Shown here: one piece after another, positions 19,518-27,923 of the stretch | Numbering within the stretch: position 1 is the stretch's first letter | Layout of the letters: the number at the start of each line of letters is the position of its first letter | Assembly: GCF_034424545.1 (NCBI RefSeq) | Contig: NZ_CP139970.1 | Coordinates: 3,844,001 to 3,908,000 of the forward strand | Source: Trinickia caryophylli | GTDB taxonomy: Bacteria > Pseudomonadota > Gammaproteobacteria > Burkholderiales > Burkholderiaceae | Direction: 5' to 3' | DNA: 64,000 nucleotides | Translations under genes and position numbers: made by a program | Notes under the pieces: model-generated | Seen by the model: the letters and a program-made list of their open reading frames with translations, nothing else | Told to the model about the DNA's origin: nothing | The model's database searches: none

Positions 19518-20555
19518 ATGGCATTCATCGCTTTGCGTCAACTGCTGGACCACGCCGCCGAACACGGCTACGGCGTGCCCGCGTTCAACATCAACAACAT
19601 GGAGCAGATCCACGCGATCATGGAGGCGGCCGAGGCCACGTCGAGCCCCGTCATCCTGCAGGCGTCCGCCGGCGCACGCAAGTATGCGGGCGAGCCCTAT
19701 CTGCGCCATCTCGTGCTGGCCGCGCTCGAAGCGCATCCCGACATCCCCGTCGTGCTGCACCAGGATCATGGCGCGAGTCCATCGGTCTGCCAGCAGGCGA
19801 TCCGCTCGGGATTCACGTCGGTCATGATGGACGGTTCGCTGATGCCCGATCAGAAGACGCCGGCCAGCTACGAGTACAACGTCGAGGTCAGCCGCCGCGT
19901 CGCGGATGCGGCGCATGCGGTCGGCGTATCGGTGGAGGGCGAACTCGGGTGCCTGGGCTCGCTCGAGACCGGGCAGGCAGGCGAGGAGGACGGCGTGGGT
20001 GCGCAAGGCACGCTCTCGCACGATGCGCTGCTGACCGACCCCGATGAAGCGCGCGCGTTCGTCGAGGCCACGGGCGTCGATGCGCTCGCGATCGCGATCG
20101 GCACCTCGCACGGCGCCTACAAGTTCACGCGCGAGCCGACCGGCGACATTCTCGCGATCGATCGCATCGCTCGGATTCACGAGCGCATTCCGAATACGCA
20201 CCTCGTCATGCACGGCTCGTCGTCGGTGCCGCAGGCGTGGCTCGAGGTGATCCGCGAGTACGGCGGCGAGATACCGACCACCTACGGCGTGCCGGTGGAG
20301 GAGATCCGGCGCGGCATCGCGCACGGCGTGCGCAAGGTCAACATCGATACCGATATCCGGCTCGCGATGACGGGCGCGATGCGCAAGACGTTTGCCGAGG
20401 CGCGGTCCGAATTCGATCCGCGCCGTGCGCTGAAGGCGGCCACAGCCGCTGCGAAGAGCGTTTGCGTCGAGCGCTTCGAGGCATTCGGCTGCGCGGGCCA
20501 GGGCGCGCGCATCAAGCCGCTGCCGCTCGAGGCGATGGCCCGGCGCTATCACTGA
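19518..20555 (+). CDS. cbbA: Fructose-1,6-bisphosphate aldolase, class II, Calvin-cycle subtype
   Basis: This 345-residue zinc-dependent class II aldolase has the metal-binding QDHGAS region, [13 protein letters not shown], and VMHGSSSVP. It joins triose phosphates to fructose- and probably sedoheptulose-bisphosphate. It is the last gene of the operon, 48 bp after cbbT with a GAAGGAG ribosome site. The operon then stops at palindromic repeats; genes for phosphoglycerate kinase, glyceraldehyde phosphate dehydrogenase, epimerase and the phosphoglycolate phosphatase are not found here. Confidence 0.96.
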   Translation: MAFIALRQLLDHAAEHGYGVPAFNINNMEQIHAIMEAAEATSSPVILQASAGARKYAGEPYLRHLVLAALEAHPDIPVVLHQDHGASPSVCQQAIRSGFTSVMMDGSLMPDQKTPASYEYNVEVSRRVADAAHAVGVSVEGELGCLGSLETGQAGEEDGVGAQGTLSHDALLTDPDEARAFVEATGVDALAIAIGTSHGAYKFTREPTGDILAIDRIARIHERIPNTHLVMHGSSSVPQAWLEVIREYGGEIPTTYGVPVEEIRRGIAHGVRKVNIDTDIRLAMTGAMRKTFAEARSEFDPRRALKAATAAAKSVCVERFEAFGCAGQGARIKPLPLEAMARRYH

Positions 20556-20557
20556 CT

Positions 20558-20746
20558 GCTTGCCGCGGCGTGACGTCCCGCGTTTCCGGTACCGGGCGGC
20601 CCGGATGCGCTGGACTGCCGCGGCGGCAGCCCCACGGGGGCGAACGACTCATGCGCGCGAGGTGCGGCGACCGGCTGCCTGCCGCGGCGTCAAGCCTTTC
20701 GATTCGGCAAACGGGCGGCCCGAATCGAAGGCTGCCGCGGCGGCAG
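20558..20746. repeat. Tandem pair of long palindromic elements between convergent cbbA and the DHPS-like gene
   Basis: Two copies of about 70 bp start 119 bp apart (20558-20630 and 20677-20746). Each is bounded by a TGCCGCGGCG box and a GCCGCGGCGGCAG box and has an inner stem around GGGCGGCCCG; in copy two the inner arms TTTCGATTCGG and CCGAATCGAA pair almost perfectly. They sit between the ends of two converging operons, so bidirectional terminator or REP-like roles are likely. There is no gene in 20556-20819. Confidence 0.7.
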
Positions 20747-20819
20747 CTTTGTCCCCGGATGGCTCGACGGGCTGCTGCGCGCTGTTGCAAGTCAATTCGA
20801 ATCGGCCCGGCACGCTCGC

Positions 20820-22208
20820 TTATTCTTTCTGAGCCTTCATCGTGGTGCCCGGCGCGCAATAAGCGCCGAGATCTTCCTCGGGCTGGTCGAGCGCGCATCC
20901 CCAATCGAGCGCCTGGTCCTGGTTGAAGCGCTTGCCGAGCTGCCAGGCGATCTCGGCGCGCGCAAGCTGCACGCCCATGTAGAACGCGTGGCCCGCATCG
21001 TCGCCGAACGAAAGACGCGGGTAGAGCGCGAATGGATCGGTCTCGCGCCAATGTCCGTCGCGGTTATAGACGTGCAGGCCGTCTTCGGCCACCTGCACCC
21101 GAAAATTCGGGTCGCGCACGCCGCGCGCGAACTCGTCGATTTCGTCGCGGCTATAAGGAAACGGCCGTTTGTCGTGCACGGTCGCGAGCGCGCCGCCCAT
21201 GCCTTTGGGCAGCACCTTCGCCTCCCGCGCCGCATGCATGACGCGCCGCGCGACATCGGCTTCGCGCACCGCGCGCCGCGCATGCAGGCTCACCGACGTG
21301 GTCAGGATCGCCGCGACGCGCAGCTCGGCCGCGAGCCCGAGCAGCACCGCGTTGATGCCGCTCGTATCGGCCTCGGTCAGCTCGGTGACGTTGCCGACGC
21401 CCATCATGATCGGTGCATCCGGGTAGCGCTCGCGCAACGCAACGTAACGTGCGATCGAGGTGGCAAGGCCGAACGGGATCGGATCGAGAATCGGATCGGC
21501 GAGATAGGCGCGCCCGCGTGCGCTCATCGCGTCGATCGCGGCGTCGAGCGACGCCGTATCGCCCGGCTCGCGCGCGACGAGGATCGGCGTGGCCGCCACT
21601 TCGTCGGCGATCCAGAGCGTATCGACGTTCAGGCTCATCAGATAATCGGCGCCTGCGCGCCCACCGCGCAGCAGCTCCTCGCTGCGCATCGAATCGACGC
21701 TGACGCGAAATCCGTCGGCCTTCAATGCCGCGACGGCATCCTCGAGATGGGGAAAGGGCGTTTCGGGCAGGCAGCCGACATCGATGACATCGGCACCCTG
21801 CGCCGCATAGACCTTCGCGCGCGCGACGATTCCGTCGACGCCGAGCCGCGGCGCGTCCACGATCTCGGCGAAGATCGCCGTGTCGTAGCGCGACAGATCG
21901 ACGGGCCGGGCCTCGCGCCCGAAAAACTGCGGCAGGTCCTTGACTTCCTCGGGGCCGCGTTCGATTCGGATGCCGTAATGCGCGCTCAACGCCTCGAGAT
22001 CGCCGCGGCAGCGGCCCGGCACTATCACGCGCTGGGCCGCGATGGGCGCGGGCAGTCGCCTGCGGATCATGTCGGCCGTCATCAGCGCGGCCACCTGCAG
22101 GCCGAGTTCGCGGATTTCCCAGGTGAACGGCGTGGGCGCCATGCCGTCGAGCACGCGCTTGAGGCTCGGCTCGGCAAGGCGCCCGGTCAGGAAGAGGATA
22201 TGGTCCAT
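20820..22208 (-). CDS. Dihydropteroate synthase-like protein of H4MPT biosynthesis
   Basis: This 462-residue protein has an N-terminal unknown domain (about 150 residues) followed by a pterin-binding TIM barrel. The barrel shows ADVIDVGCLPETPFP and RVSVDSMRSEELLRGG, the modified motifs of the DHPS-related family found with H4MPT genes rather than those of folate FolP. It probably joins the pterin to the beta-RFA-derived unit (the product of mptG at 32259-33287); that step is inferred. Its start overlaps the flavoprotein gene by 22 bp, and both lie behind the sigma-54 activator gene. Confidence 0.85.
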   Translation of the reverse strand: MDHILFLTGRLAEPSLKRVLDGMAPTPFTWEIRELGLQVAALMTADMIRRRLPAPIAAQRVIVPGRCRGDLEALSAHYGIRIERGPEEVKDLPQFFGREARPVDLSRYDTAIFAEIVDAPRLGVDGIVARAKVYAAQGADVIDVGCLPETPFPHLEDAVAALKADGFRVSVDSMRSEELLRGGRAGADYLMSLNVDTLWIADEVAATPILVAREPGDTASLDAAIDAMSARGRAYLADPILDPIPFGLATSIARYVALRERYPDAPIMMGVGNVTELTEADTSGINAVLLGLAAELRVAAILTTSVSLHARRAVREADVARRVMHAAREAKVLPKGMGGALATVHDKRPFPYSRDEIDEFARGVRDPNFRVQVAEDGLHVYNRDGHWRETDPFALYPRLSFGDDAGHAFYMGVQLARAEIAWQLGKRFNQDQALDWGCALDQPEEDLGAYCAPGTTMKAQKE

Positions 22209-22783
22209 GCGAGGTCGAGCGTGGCGAGCCGTTCGTCGAGCGCCGTCTTCAGTTCATCGAGCGAGGTGACGAGCGTCGTGTGCTCGAAGCGCGCGAGGCG
22301 CGCGACGTTGTCGAGCTCGATCGCGCGCGGCTTCAGTTCGACCCATTCGTTCGGGCTTTGCGTGACGACGGTCGGCTCCGTATCGCACGCGTAGACGATG
22401 CCTGGAATGCACTGTTTGCCGGCCTGTGCATACATGTTCGTGGGCAGGGTATCGGAGATGCCGAACGCGCACTTGGCAACGGTGTTGCTCGTGGCCGGCG
22501 CGATGACGACCGTGTGATAGAGGCCGTGATAGAGCATGCCGACGGGTACGCCGCTCGCGCTGTTGTCGCGAATCACGCGGAAATGCTGCCGCAGCCGCGC
22601 GATCGGCCAGCCGTAAAGCGGCAGCACTTCCTCGCCGGCGCGCGAGAGGAAGAGGTCGGTGCGCGGCAGTTGCAAGGCGAGCGCGAGCGATTCCTCAAGC
22701 ATGTGACCCGAGCCGGTCACGCACCAGGCGAAACGTGCATCAGGTTTGAAGTCGGTGAGTTGGCGAACGGGCTCTCGGGTCAT
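22187..22783 (-). CDS. dmrB: DmrB-like flavoprotein (dihydromethanopterin reductase)
   Basis: This 198-residue protein of the flavoprotein (HFCD) fold has an FMN-binding VTGSGHMLEESLALAL at about residues 19-34 and a family block APATSNTVAKCAFGISDTLPTNM. A homologue from Burkholderia xenovorans, DmrB, reduces dihydromethanopterin to H4MPT and assembles into a cage; this protein appears to be its orthologue. The ATG at 22783 overlaps the stop of the regulator gene (ATGA at 22780-22783), which fixes the start. The last step of cofactor synthesis would thus be co-expressed with the regulator. Confidence 0.85.
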   Translation of the reverse strand: MTREPVRQLTDFKPDARFAWCVTGSGHMLEESLALALQLPRTDLFLSRAGEEVLPLYGWPIARLRQHFRVIRDNSASGVPVGMLYHGLYHTVVIAPATSNTVAKCAFGISDTLPTNMYAQAGKQCIPGIVYACDTEPTVVTQSPNEWVELKPRAIELDNVARLARFEHTTLVTSLDELKTALDERLATLDLAWTISSS

Positions 22784-24831
22784 GCGTTCAAGGTCGGAGG
22801 GCAGCCGTCGTGCGACAGCCGGATATGCAGGCGATGCATCTTGCGGTAGAGCGTGTTGCGGCTGATGCCGAGCGCCTTGGCCACGTTGCTGACGTTCCAT
22901 CGGTACTCGTCCAGCATCGAGAGCACCGTTTCGCGCTCGTTGAGCTGGATCGCGTTGAGCGAAGAGATGTCGGCGTCCTCGGTCAGGTGCGGCATGCCCG
23001 GCGCCGATTCGATGCGTGCCGGGGCCTCGGGCTGCTGCGCCGCGACCGGCTGGCCCTGCAGTACTTCGGGGGGCAGGTGCGCGAGCTGGATCGGCTGGCC
23101 GTCGGAAAGCGCGACCGCCATCTGCAGGACGTGGCGCAACTGGCGGATGTTGCCGGGCCAATGATAGCCGAGCAGCGCGCGTTGCGCGTCGGGCGTGAGC
23201 TCGGGCGGCTCGTCGGTTTCGGTTTCGAGCAGATGATGGATGAGCGGCAGCTTGTCCACGCGTTCGGCGAGCGGCGGCAGATTGATCTCGATGCCCTTCA
23301 GGCGGTAGTAGAGATCCTCGCGGAACTGGCCGCTCTGCACGAGTTCGAGCAGATTGCGGTGGCTCGCGCTGATGAGCTGGAAATCGACCTTGACCGTCGT
23401 CTCCGCGCCGAGCGGCGTCACTTCGTGCTCCTCGATCACGCGCAGCAGGCGCGCCTGGAGCGCGAGCGGCATGTCGCCGATTTCGTCCAGAAAGAGCGTG
23501 CCGCCGTTGGCCTGCACGATCTTGCCGCGCCGGCCCTCGCGCTGGGCGCCGGTGAATGCGCCCGCCCGGTAGCCGAAAAGCTCGCTTTCGATCAGGTTCT
23601 CGGGCAGCGACGCGCAGTTCACCGGGACGAACGGGCCGTTGGCGAGCGGGCTGATGCTGTGCAGCGCTTGCGCGAACACTTCCTTGCCTGTGCCGGTCTG
23701 GCCGCGCAGGACGATCGGGATCTTGCGCTGGATCACCCGCGCCGCGAGCTGGATCTGCGAAGCCATGCGCGGATCGCCGAATTCCAGGTGCGCGATCTTG
23801 TCGAGGCGGCTGGCCGCGGGGCTCGCCTCGCGCCCACCGCGCCGCGTGGCCGCGGGCTCGGGTGTCGGGATGCGCGTCGTGCTTGCCGTACGTGTGGCGC
23901 TCGCGTTTTGCGGGGTTTGCGCAACCAGGAAGAAACGGTTCGTGCCGTTCGCGCTGTAGACCGTGATCGGATGGAACGAGCCGCGGATGCTGCGCGCGAT
24001 CATGTCCTCGATCGACGCGTTGAACGCTTCGTCGATGCGTTTGCCGCGCAGCTCGTCGAGCGTGCGGTGGCCGAGCTGGAACGCCGCGCTGCGGTTCGCG
24101 GCGAGGATCGTGCCTTCGTCGTCGACGGCGAGCTTGCCGCCGTGCAGCGTGCCGACGAATTCCGGGCGGCTGTGAAACTGGATCATGTTGACGTGCCGAT
24201 AACGCGCGCTCAGCAGACGGTTCTCGATCATCTGGCGCGACATGCCCACGAGCACGAGCGAATGCTGCTGCAGCAGGCGTGAGCGGCTCGTCACGTCGAG
24301 CACGCCCGCTATCTCGCCGCGATCGTCGAAGATCGGTGCGGCGGAGCAGGTGAGCGACGTGTAGCGCGCATAGAAATGCTCGTGCTGGCACACGGCGATG
24401 CAGTCGCGCTCGGCGATGCAGGTGCCCATGCCGTTCGTGCCCGCCTCGCGTTCGCTCCAGAGCGCGCCGATGCGAAAGCCGTCGGCGGCCACCGCCTCGG
24501 CGAACGGCGCGGAGGAGACCTGATGGACGATCACGCCTGCGGCATCGACGAGCACGACGGCCAGCTCCGGGTCTGCGAGCTGTTGATAGAGCGTCGTCAT
24601 TTCGAGCTTCGCGCAGGCGATCAGGTCGCTCACGGCCTCGCGCCGCGCGTCGAGTTCATAGTCGGTCAGCACGGGCGGGGTGACGAAGCGGCCCGGGTCC
24701 AGCTTGAAATCGTTCAGGCAACGTGCCCACGATTGAGTCACGGGCTCGCTCATCGGGTGAGACGGCAGGTGGTGATTGACGACGTTGAACACTTCACGGA
24801 CATGCGAGGTGGCGTCGGCGAGCAATGACAT
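22780..24831 (-). CDS. Sigma-54-dependent transcriptional activator (AcoR-like, GAF-PAS-AAA+-Fis)
   Basis: This 683-residue enhancer-binding protein has an N-terminal GAF-type sensor (about 70-200), a PAS-like segment (225-305), a linker, and a sigma-54 AAA+ domain. That domain has Walker A GQTGTGKE at 377-384, the sigma-54 contact loop GAFTGA at 424-429 and Walker B GTLFLDE at 444-450. A Fis-type helix-turn-helix (NVSNVAKALGISRNTLYRK) is at the C-terminus. GAFTGA is intact, so it should activate RpoN promoters. Its architecture is that of acetoin regulator AcoR, but position at the head of an H4MPT-synthesis operon suggests a one-carbon signal; the ligand is unknown. Confidence 0.95.
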   Translation of the reverse strand: MSLLADATSHVREVFNVVNHHLPSHPMSEPVTQSWARCLNDFKLDPGRFVTPPVLTDYELDARREAVSDLIACAKLEMTTLYQQLADPELAVVLVDAAGVIVHQVSSAPFAEAVAADGFRIGALWSEREAGTNGMGTCIAERDCIAVCQHEHFYARYTSLTCSAAPIFDDRGEIAGVLDVTSRSRLLQQHSLVLVGMSRQMIENRLLSARYRHVNMIQFHSRPEFVGTLHGGKLAVDDEGTILAANRSAAFQLGHRTLDELRGKRIDEAFNASIEDMIARSIRGSFHPITVYSANGTNRFFLVAQTPQNASATRTASTTRIPTPEPAATRRGGREASPAASRLDKIAHLEFGDPRMASQIQLAARVIQRKIPIVLRGQTGTGKEVFAQALHSISPLANGPFVPVNCASLPENLIESELFGYRAGAFTGAQREGRRGKIVQANGGTLFLDEIGDMPLALQARLLRVIEEHEVTPLGAETTVKVDFQLISASHRNLLELVQSGQFREDLYYRLKGIEINLPPLAERVDKLPLIHHLLETETDEPPELTPDAQRALLGYHWPGNIRQLRHVLQMAVALSDGQPIQLAHLPPEVLQGQPVAAQQPEAPARIESAPGMPHLTEDADISSLNAIQLNERETVLSMLDEYRWNVSNVAKALGISRNTLYRKMHRLHIRLSHDGCPPTLNA

Positions 24832-25207
24832 GGGGTTGTCTCCATCGGCACCGACTCGCGCGGCCTGCTTGCGGCCGGCGCGGTCAGGCGCTCCGTTTCA
24901 CGTTGTCCCCTGACGCCGCGGTTTCTTCTGTCCGCGTGCGCGACGACTGTTTTCGGGTTTCCATATCACCGGATACAACATTGTTGGCCCCGGCGTGCAA
25001 AAACTCTACCCTCGATGGCGCCCGTGTTCAATAAGAAGTCGCATCAGGTACGGATGACCGCGCCCGCTTCTTGCTTTACTGATACGAGCCGTCGCTGGCC
25101 GGTCGGCCGCCCCGGTCAATGTTGCAGCGGCGGTACACGTTGTCGCGCACGACCGCGCACTGTCTTCATTTATACGATATTTGCCGCATGCCGGTGGAGC
25201 AGCAATT
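24832..25207. other. Divergent control region between the sigma-54 activator and folB-like gene
   Basis: This 376-bp stretch has no gene. It should hold promoters for both neighbours. I found no good -24/-12 element: TTGGCCCCGGCGTGC (about 24984-24998) has the boxes one base too close. An AT-richer part around 25165-25185 precedes folB. Confidence 0.5.
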
Positions 25208-25726
25208 ATGGACCGCATCGATTCGACCCGCCTTTCGAGCACGACTTCCGAGCCCGAGCCTCGCTACGGCGGAGCGCCCGCTGAGCAATCCGCTGCCGCG
25301 GATGCGCTCGATATCGTTTTCATCGAGGATTTCGTGGGCGAGACGGTGATCGGCATCGATCGCAGCGAACTCGATACGCCGCAGCCCGTGCGGATGAACA
25401 TCGCGATCGGCCTGCCGTCGTTGCATGCCTGCACGACCGATCGCATCGAGGACACGATCAACTACGCTGCCGTGCGCGAAGCGCTGCATGCGCTTCTCGC
25501 CTCGCACGGCGTGCAATTGCTCGAGGCGCTCGCGGAGCAGGTGGCCCAACTCGTTCTCCGGGATTTCGGTGCGCACTGGGTGCGCGTCTCGCTCGCGAAG
25601 CCGGCAAAGTTCGACGACGTGCGCGCCGTGGGCGTCGTGATCGAGCGGCGGCGCGGTGCGCGGCGGCGCGACGAGCCGATTTGGGCTTCGCTCGGCGCGG
25701 GGCTCGTGCCGAAGCGGCCGAACTGA
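25208..25726 (+). CDS. FolB-like dihydroneopterin aldolase family protein
   Basis: This 172-residue protein has the tunnelling fold of dihydroneopterin aldolase from about residue 35 (DIVFIEDFVGETVIGIDRSEL, then the DTINYAAVREAL block and LAEQVAQLVL). It has an extra N-terminal tail of about 30 residues. The family releases glycolaldehyde from dihydroneopterin; here the likely product feeds H4MPT rather than folate, inferred from its place between H4MPT genes. I chose ATG 25208 because GGTGGAG lies about 9 bp upstream; a TTG at 25181 is in frame but lacks this. Confidence 0.82.
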   Translation: MDRIDSTRLSSTTSEPEPRYGGAPAEQSAAADALDIVFIEDFVGETVIGIDRSELDTPQPVRMNIAIGLPSLHACTTDRIEDTINYAAVREALHALLASHGVQLLEALAEQVAQLVLRDFGAHWVRVSLAKPAKFDDVRAVGVVIERRRGARRRDEPIWASLGAGLVPKRPN

Positions 25727-25761
25727 CGAACCGGCCGAACCAGCCGAACCGACGAACCGGG
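25719..25761. repeat. Five tandem 8-9 bp repeats across the folB-like stop
   Basis: CGAAC-starting units (CGAACTGA, CGAACCGGC, CGAACCAGC, CGAACCGA, CGAACCGGG) run consecutively from the last codons of the folB-like gene into the convergent gap. The rest of the 103-bp gap up to 25829 shows nothing clear. Confidence 0.8.
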
Positions 25762-25829
25762 AGAGAGCCGACACCGGTAAGGTGCCGGATAGCCGGCCGC
25801 CAGCGCGCCCGCGCGCTATTGCGCAGGGG

Positions 25830-26231
25830 TCACTTCGCGGCGGTTACGTCGCCGGTGAGCCCGCAGGCACGGTACGCGCTCGCTTGCAACGTACGGAATG
25901 CCTTCGTCTGCTTCTTCGCGTGATCGACGCGGAACTCCGCGCCGCCTTCGCCGCCCAGCGACGCGTACCGGGCGAACGTCGACTGATCGACGAATTCGTC
26001 ATAGGGTAGCGCCGCCGCCATCTTGTCGATGACGCACGAGCATTTGTAGACGTTGGCAAAATCGTGACCGTTGTCGTCCATGCACGTGAGCACATACTCG
26101 ACGCGGCCTTGCGTGGGGTAGTCGTAGCCCGTATGCGAGGCGGGTGACGGCGTGCCGCCGCCTGCGGCCCAGCTCTGGGCCGCCCAGACGAGGCAGGCGC
26201 CGGCCAACGTCGCGCGACGTGTCTTGATCAT
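25830..26231 (-). CDS. Small exported cysteine-containing protein of the fae operon (unknown)
   Basis: This 133-residue protein starts with a signal peptide (MIKTRRATLAGACLVWAAQSWA, cleaved near Ala22). The mature part is about 110 residues with four cysteines: LTCMDD, KCSCVID and RACGL, which could form two disulfides in the periplasm. The aromatic sequence GYDYPTQGRVEYVLTC is followed by ALPYDEFVD. I do not recognise a named domain. It is the last gene of the long leftward operon, 121 bp after fae, so a periplasmic role linked to XoxF or PQQ is a guess. ATG 26231 is the start that gives a proper signal sequence. Confidence 0.75.
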   Translation of the reverse strand: MIKTRRATLAGACLVWAAQSWAAGGGTPSPASHTGYDYPTQGRVEYVLTCMDDNGHDFANVYKCSCVIDKMAAALPYDEFVDQSTFARYASLGGEGGAEFRVDHAKKQTKAFRTLQASAYRACGLTGDVTAAK

Positions 26232-26352
26232 ACGTGTGCCTCTTTCGAACGTCTCCTGCCCACCTACGATACGCCGCTTCGCATTCGCGCGCATCCGGGC
26301 GGTTGTGCTGCCGCGCGGCTCTCGCGAGCCGCGCAGGTCGAATGCCGCCTGA

Positions 26353-26862
26353 TCAGTTCGGGGCGAACGGGTGGGCGACGGCTGCCTTCTTCTCGACGAC
26401 CTCGGCTGCGGTCGGCGTGCCCGCGACCGCGCGCTGGATTGCTTCGCGCGTCGCCTTGTAGTTGTATTCCTGGATCTTCTTGTCGTCGTCGGCCAGCCAG
26501 TGGATGAACACGCCCACGCAGACGAAGATGTCGTCGGCTTCGTCCTTCGGGATCGTGCCGTCCTCGACGCTGTCCGCCACGGCCATCGCAACGCCGTGCT
26601 GAGCCGGGCCGAACATCTGCACGGCCTGTTTCGCGCCCTTGATCGTGACCTTGTTGAACATCACCGTATTCGGCTTGGTCGCCAGGTTCGGCGCGACCAC
26701 CGCGAGCAGCGTCGTGAAACCGTCCTTGTTGTTGGTGAGCGCGTTGCAGAAGGCGGTCTCGGCGGCCGAGCCGCGCGGCCCGAGGATGAGGTCGATGTGC
26801 GCAACCTCGTTGCCGTCCCCGACGAGCGATTCACCTACCATGACGCGGTTGATCTTGGCCAT
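26353..26862 (-). CDS. fae: Formaldehyde-activating enzyme
   Basis: This 169-residue protein is nearly colinear with Fae of Methylorubrum: [46 protein letters not shown] and [20 protein letters not shown]. His22 in EVAHID is the conserved histidine near the active site. Fae condenses formaldehyde with H4MPT to methylene-H4MPT, clearing the product of XoxF. It begins 146 bp after the CitG-like gene, a larger gap than others in this operon, and may have its own promoter, though no good one was seen. Confidence 0.97.
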   Translation of the reverse strand: MAKINRVMVGESLVGDGNEVAHIDLILGPRGSAAETAFCNALTNNKDGFTTLLAVVAPNLATKPNTVMFNKVTIKGAKQAVQMFGPAQHGVAMAVADSVEDGTIPKDEADDIFVCVGVFIHWLADDDKKIQEYNYKATREAIQRAVAGTPTAAEVVEKKAAVAHPFAPN

Positions 26863-27008
26863 GCTGTTCCTCCGATTGGGTGGATATGGAGTTTCTGATT
26901 GGCGCCCTCGAGCGATGCGTGCGGCGCGCCACTCACGCGAGGGCGCATGCTGGGCGCGCGCTTGGACAAGCGATGCACGGTGGCCCTACCTAACAGGTTT
27001 CATGCCAG

Positions 27009-27923
27009 TCACGCGGTGCGCTCCGGCGAGGCGGTCCGTGCGCCCGACAGGGCGAGCGCGACGAAGAGTGTCGCGACCGTGAGGTCCGCGCTGGTACCGG
27101 GGTTCAGTCCGCGCGCCTTGAGTTCGGCGTCCCATCCGGCGAGCAACTCGCCGGCTCGCGCGGGCTCGCCGCGGGCCATCAGATCCCGCCAGAGGCGCTG
27201 GTATCGGCACGCCTCGCCCGTGACACTCTGCGCCACGGCCAGGCCGTGCTTGCGCACAATGTGCGAATCGGGCCAGCCGGCGAGGAACGTCAGGAACACG
27301 TCGAGTGTGGCGTGCCCGGGCGCCTCGCCGGGGCCGGCCGCGCAGGCGGCTGCGAGGCCCGCGCCGAAGATGTCGGCGAAACCGTTCGCGTACTGGCGGG
27401 CGATGCTGTCGCGCTCGGCGGCGAGCGCCATCGCCGCACGCAGGCCCACGCTCGGCGGCGCATGCACCGATTGTTCGGGCGCGTCGCCGAGTCCGCCCGG
27501 GTTGGCGAGCGCAATGGCGCGATAGGCCGAGCGCGCATCGTCGAGGTCGAGCCGCGCAAGCACGGCTTCCGTGGCGGCGTGCCAGCCTTGTGCATCGGGC
27601 TGGGCGGCCAGGGTATCGAGCGCGGCGGCCAGCGGCGCAACGAGCAGCACGATGCCGAGATTCGTGTTGCAACCCACGGCCGCGCGCGTGCGTTCCACCG
27701 CGCCGAGCACGCGCGCGCCAACCGGCGCGCCGCGGCAAAAAAGCGGTGCCTCCGCTGCGCGGGCCGACTCGATGAACTGGGCTGCCACCATACCGTGCCC
27801 CGCGCTGCGCTCGCTGACGTTGCCGGGTTTGGCGACGGCCACGTCGAGCCGGCAGGCCGCGAGAAAAGCTTCGCGCGCGAACGCCGGGGCGCGATCGCGG
27901 AGTTCGTCGATGGCCTCAGGCAT
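27009..27923 (-). CDS. CitG/MdcB-like triphosphoribosyl transferase family protein of the H4MPT cluster
   Basis: This 304-residue alpha-helical protein has CitG-family blocks: CRLDVAVAKPGNVSE, GCNTNLGIVLLVAPL and GWPDSHIVRKHG. CitG and MdcB make 2'-(5''-triphosphoribosyl)-3'-dephospho-CoA for citrate or malonate enzymes, but no lyase or decarboxylase genes are near. Homologues recur in bacterial H4MPT clusters. Because H4MPT carries a ribosyl-phosphate-hydroxyglutarate side chain, a phosphoribosyl-transfer step in side-chain assembly is an attractive but unproven idea. It overlaps the preceding ATP-grasp gene by 8 bp. Confidence 0.8.
   Translation of the reverse strand: MPEAIDELRDRAPAFAREAFLAACRLDVAVAKPGNVSERSAGHGMVAAQFIESARAAEAPLFCRGAPVGARVLGAVERTRAAVGCNTNLGIVLLVAPLAAALDTLAAQPDAQGWHAATEAVLARLDLDDARSAYRAIALANPGGLGDAPEQSVHAPPSVGLRAAMALAAERDSIARQYANGFADIFGAGLAAACAAGPGEAPGHATLDVFLTFLAGWPDSHIVRKHGLAVAQSVTGEACRYQRLWRDLMARGEPARAGELLAGWDAELKARGLNPGTSADLTVATLFVALALSGARTASPERTA

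Noticed and set aside
16476..20552. Very long open frame (over 1300 codons) antisense to cbbP-cbbT-cbbA
   Set aside because: It mirrors codon-biased GC-rich genes, is rich in Arg/His/Ala with no domain, and overlaps three secure genes.
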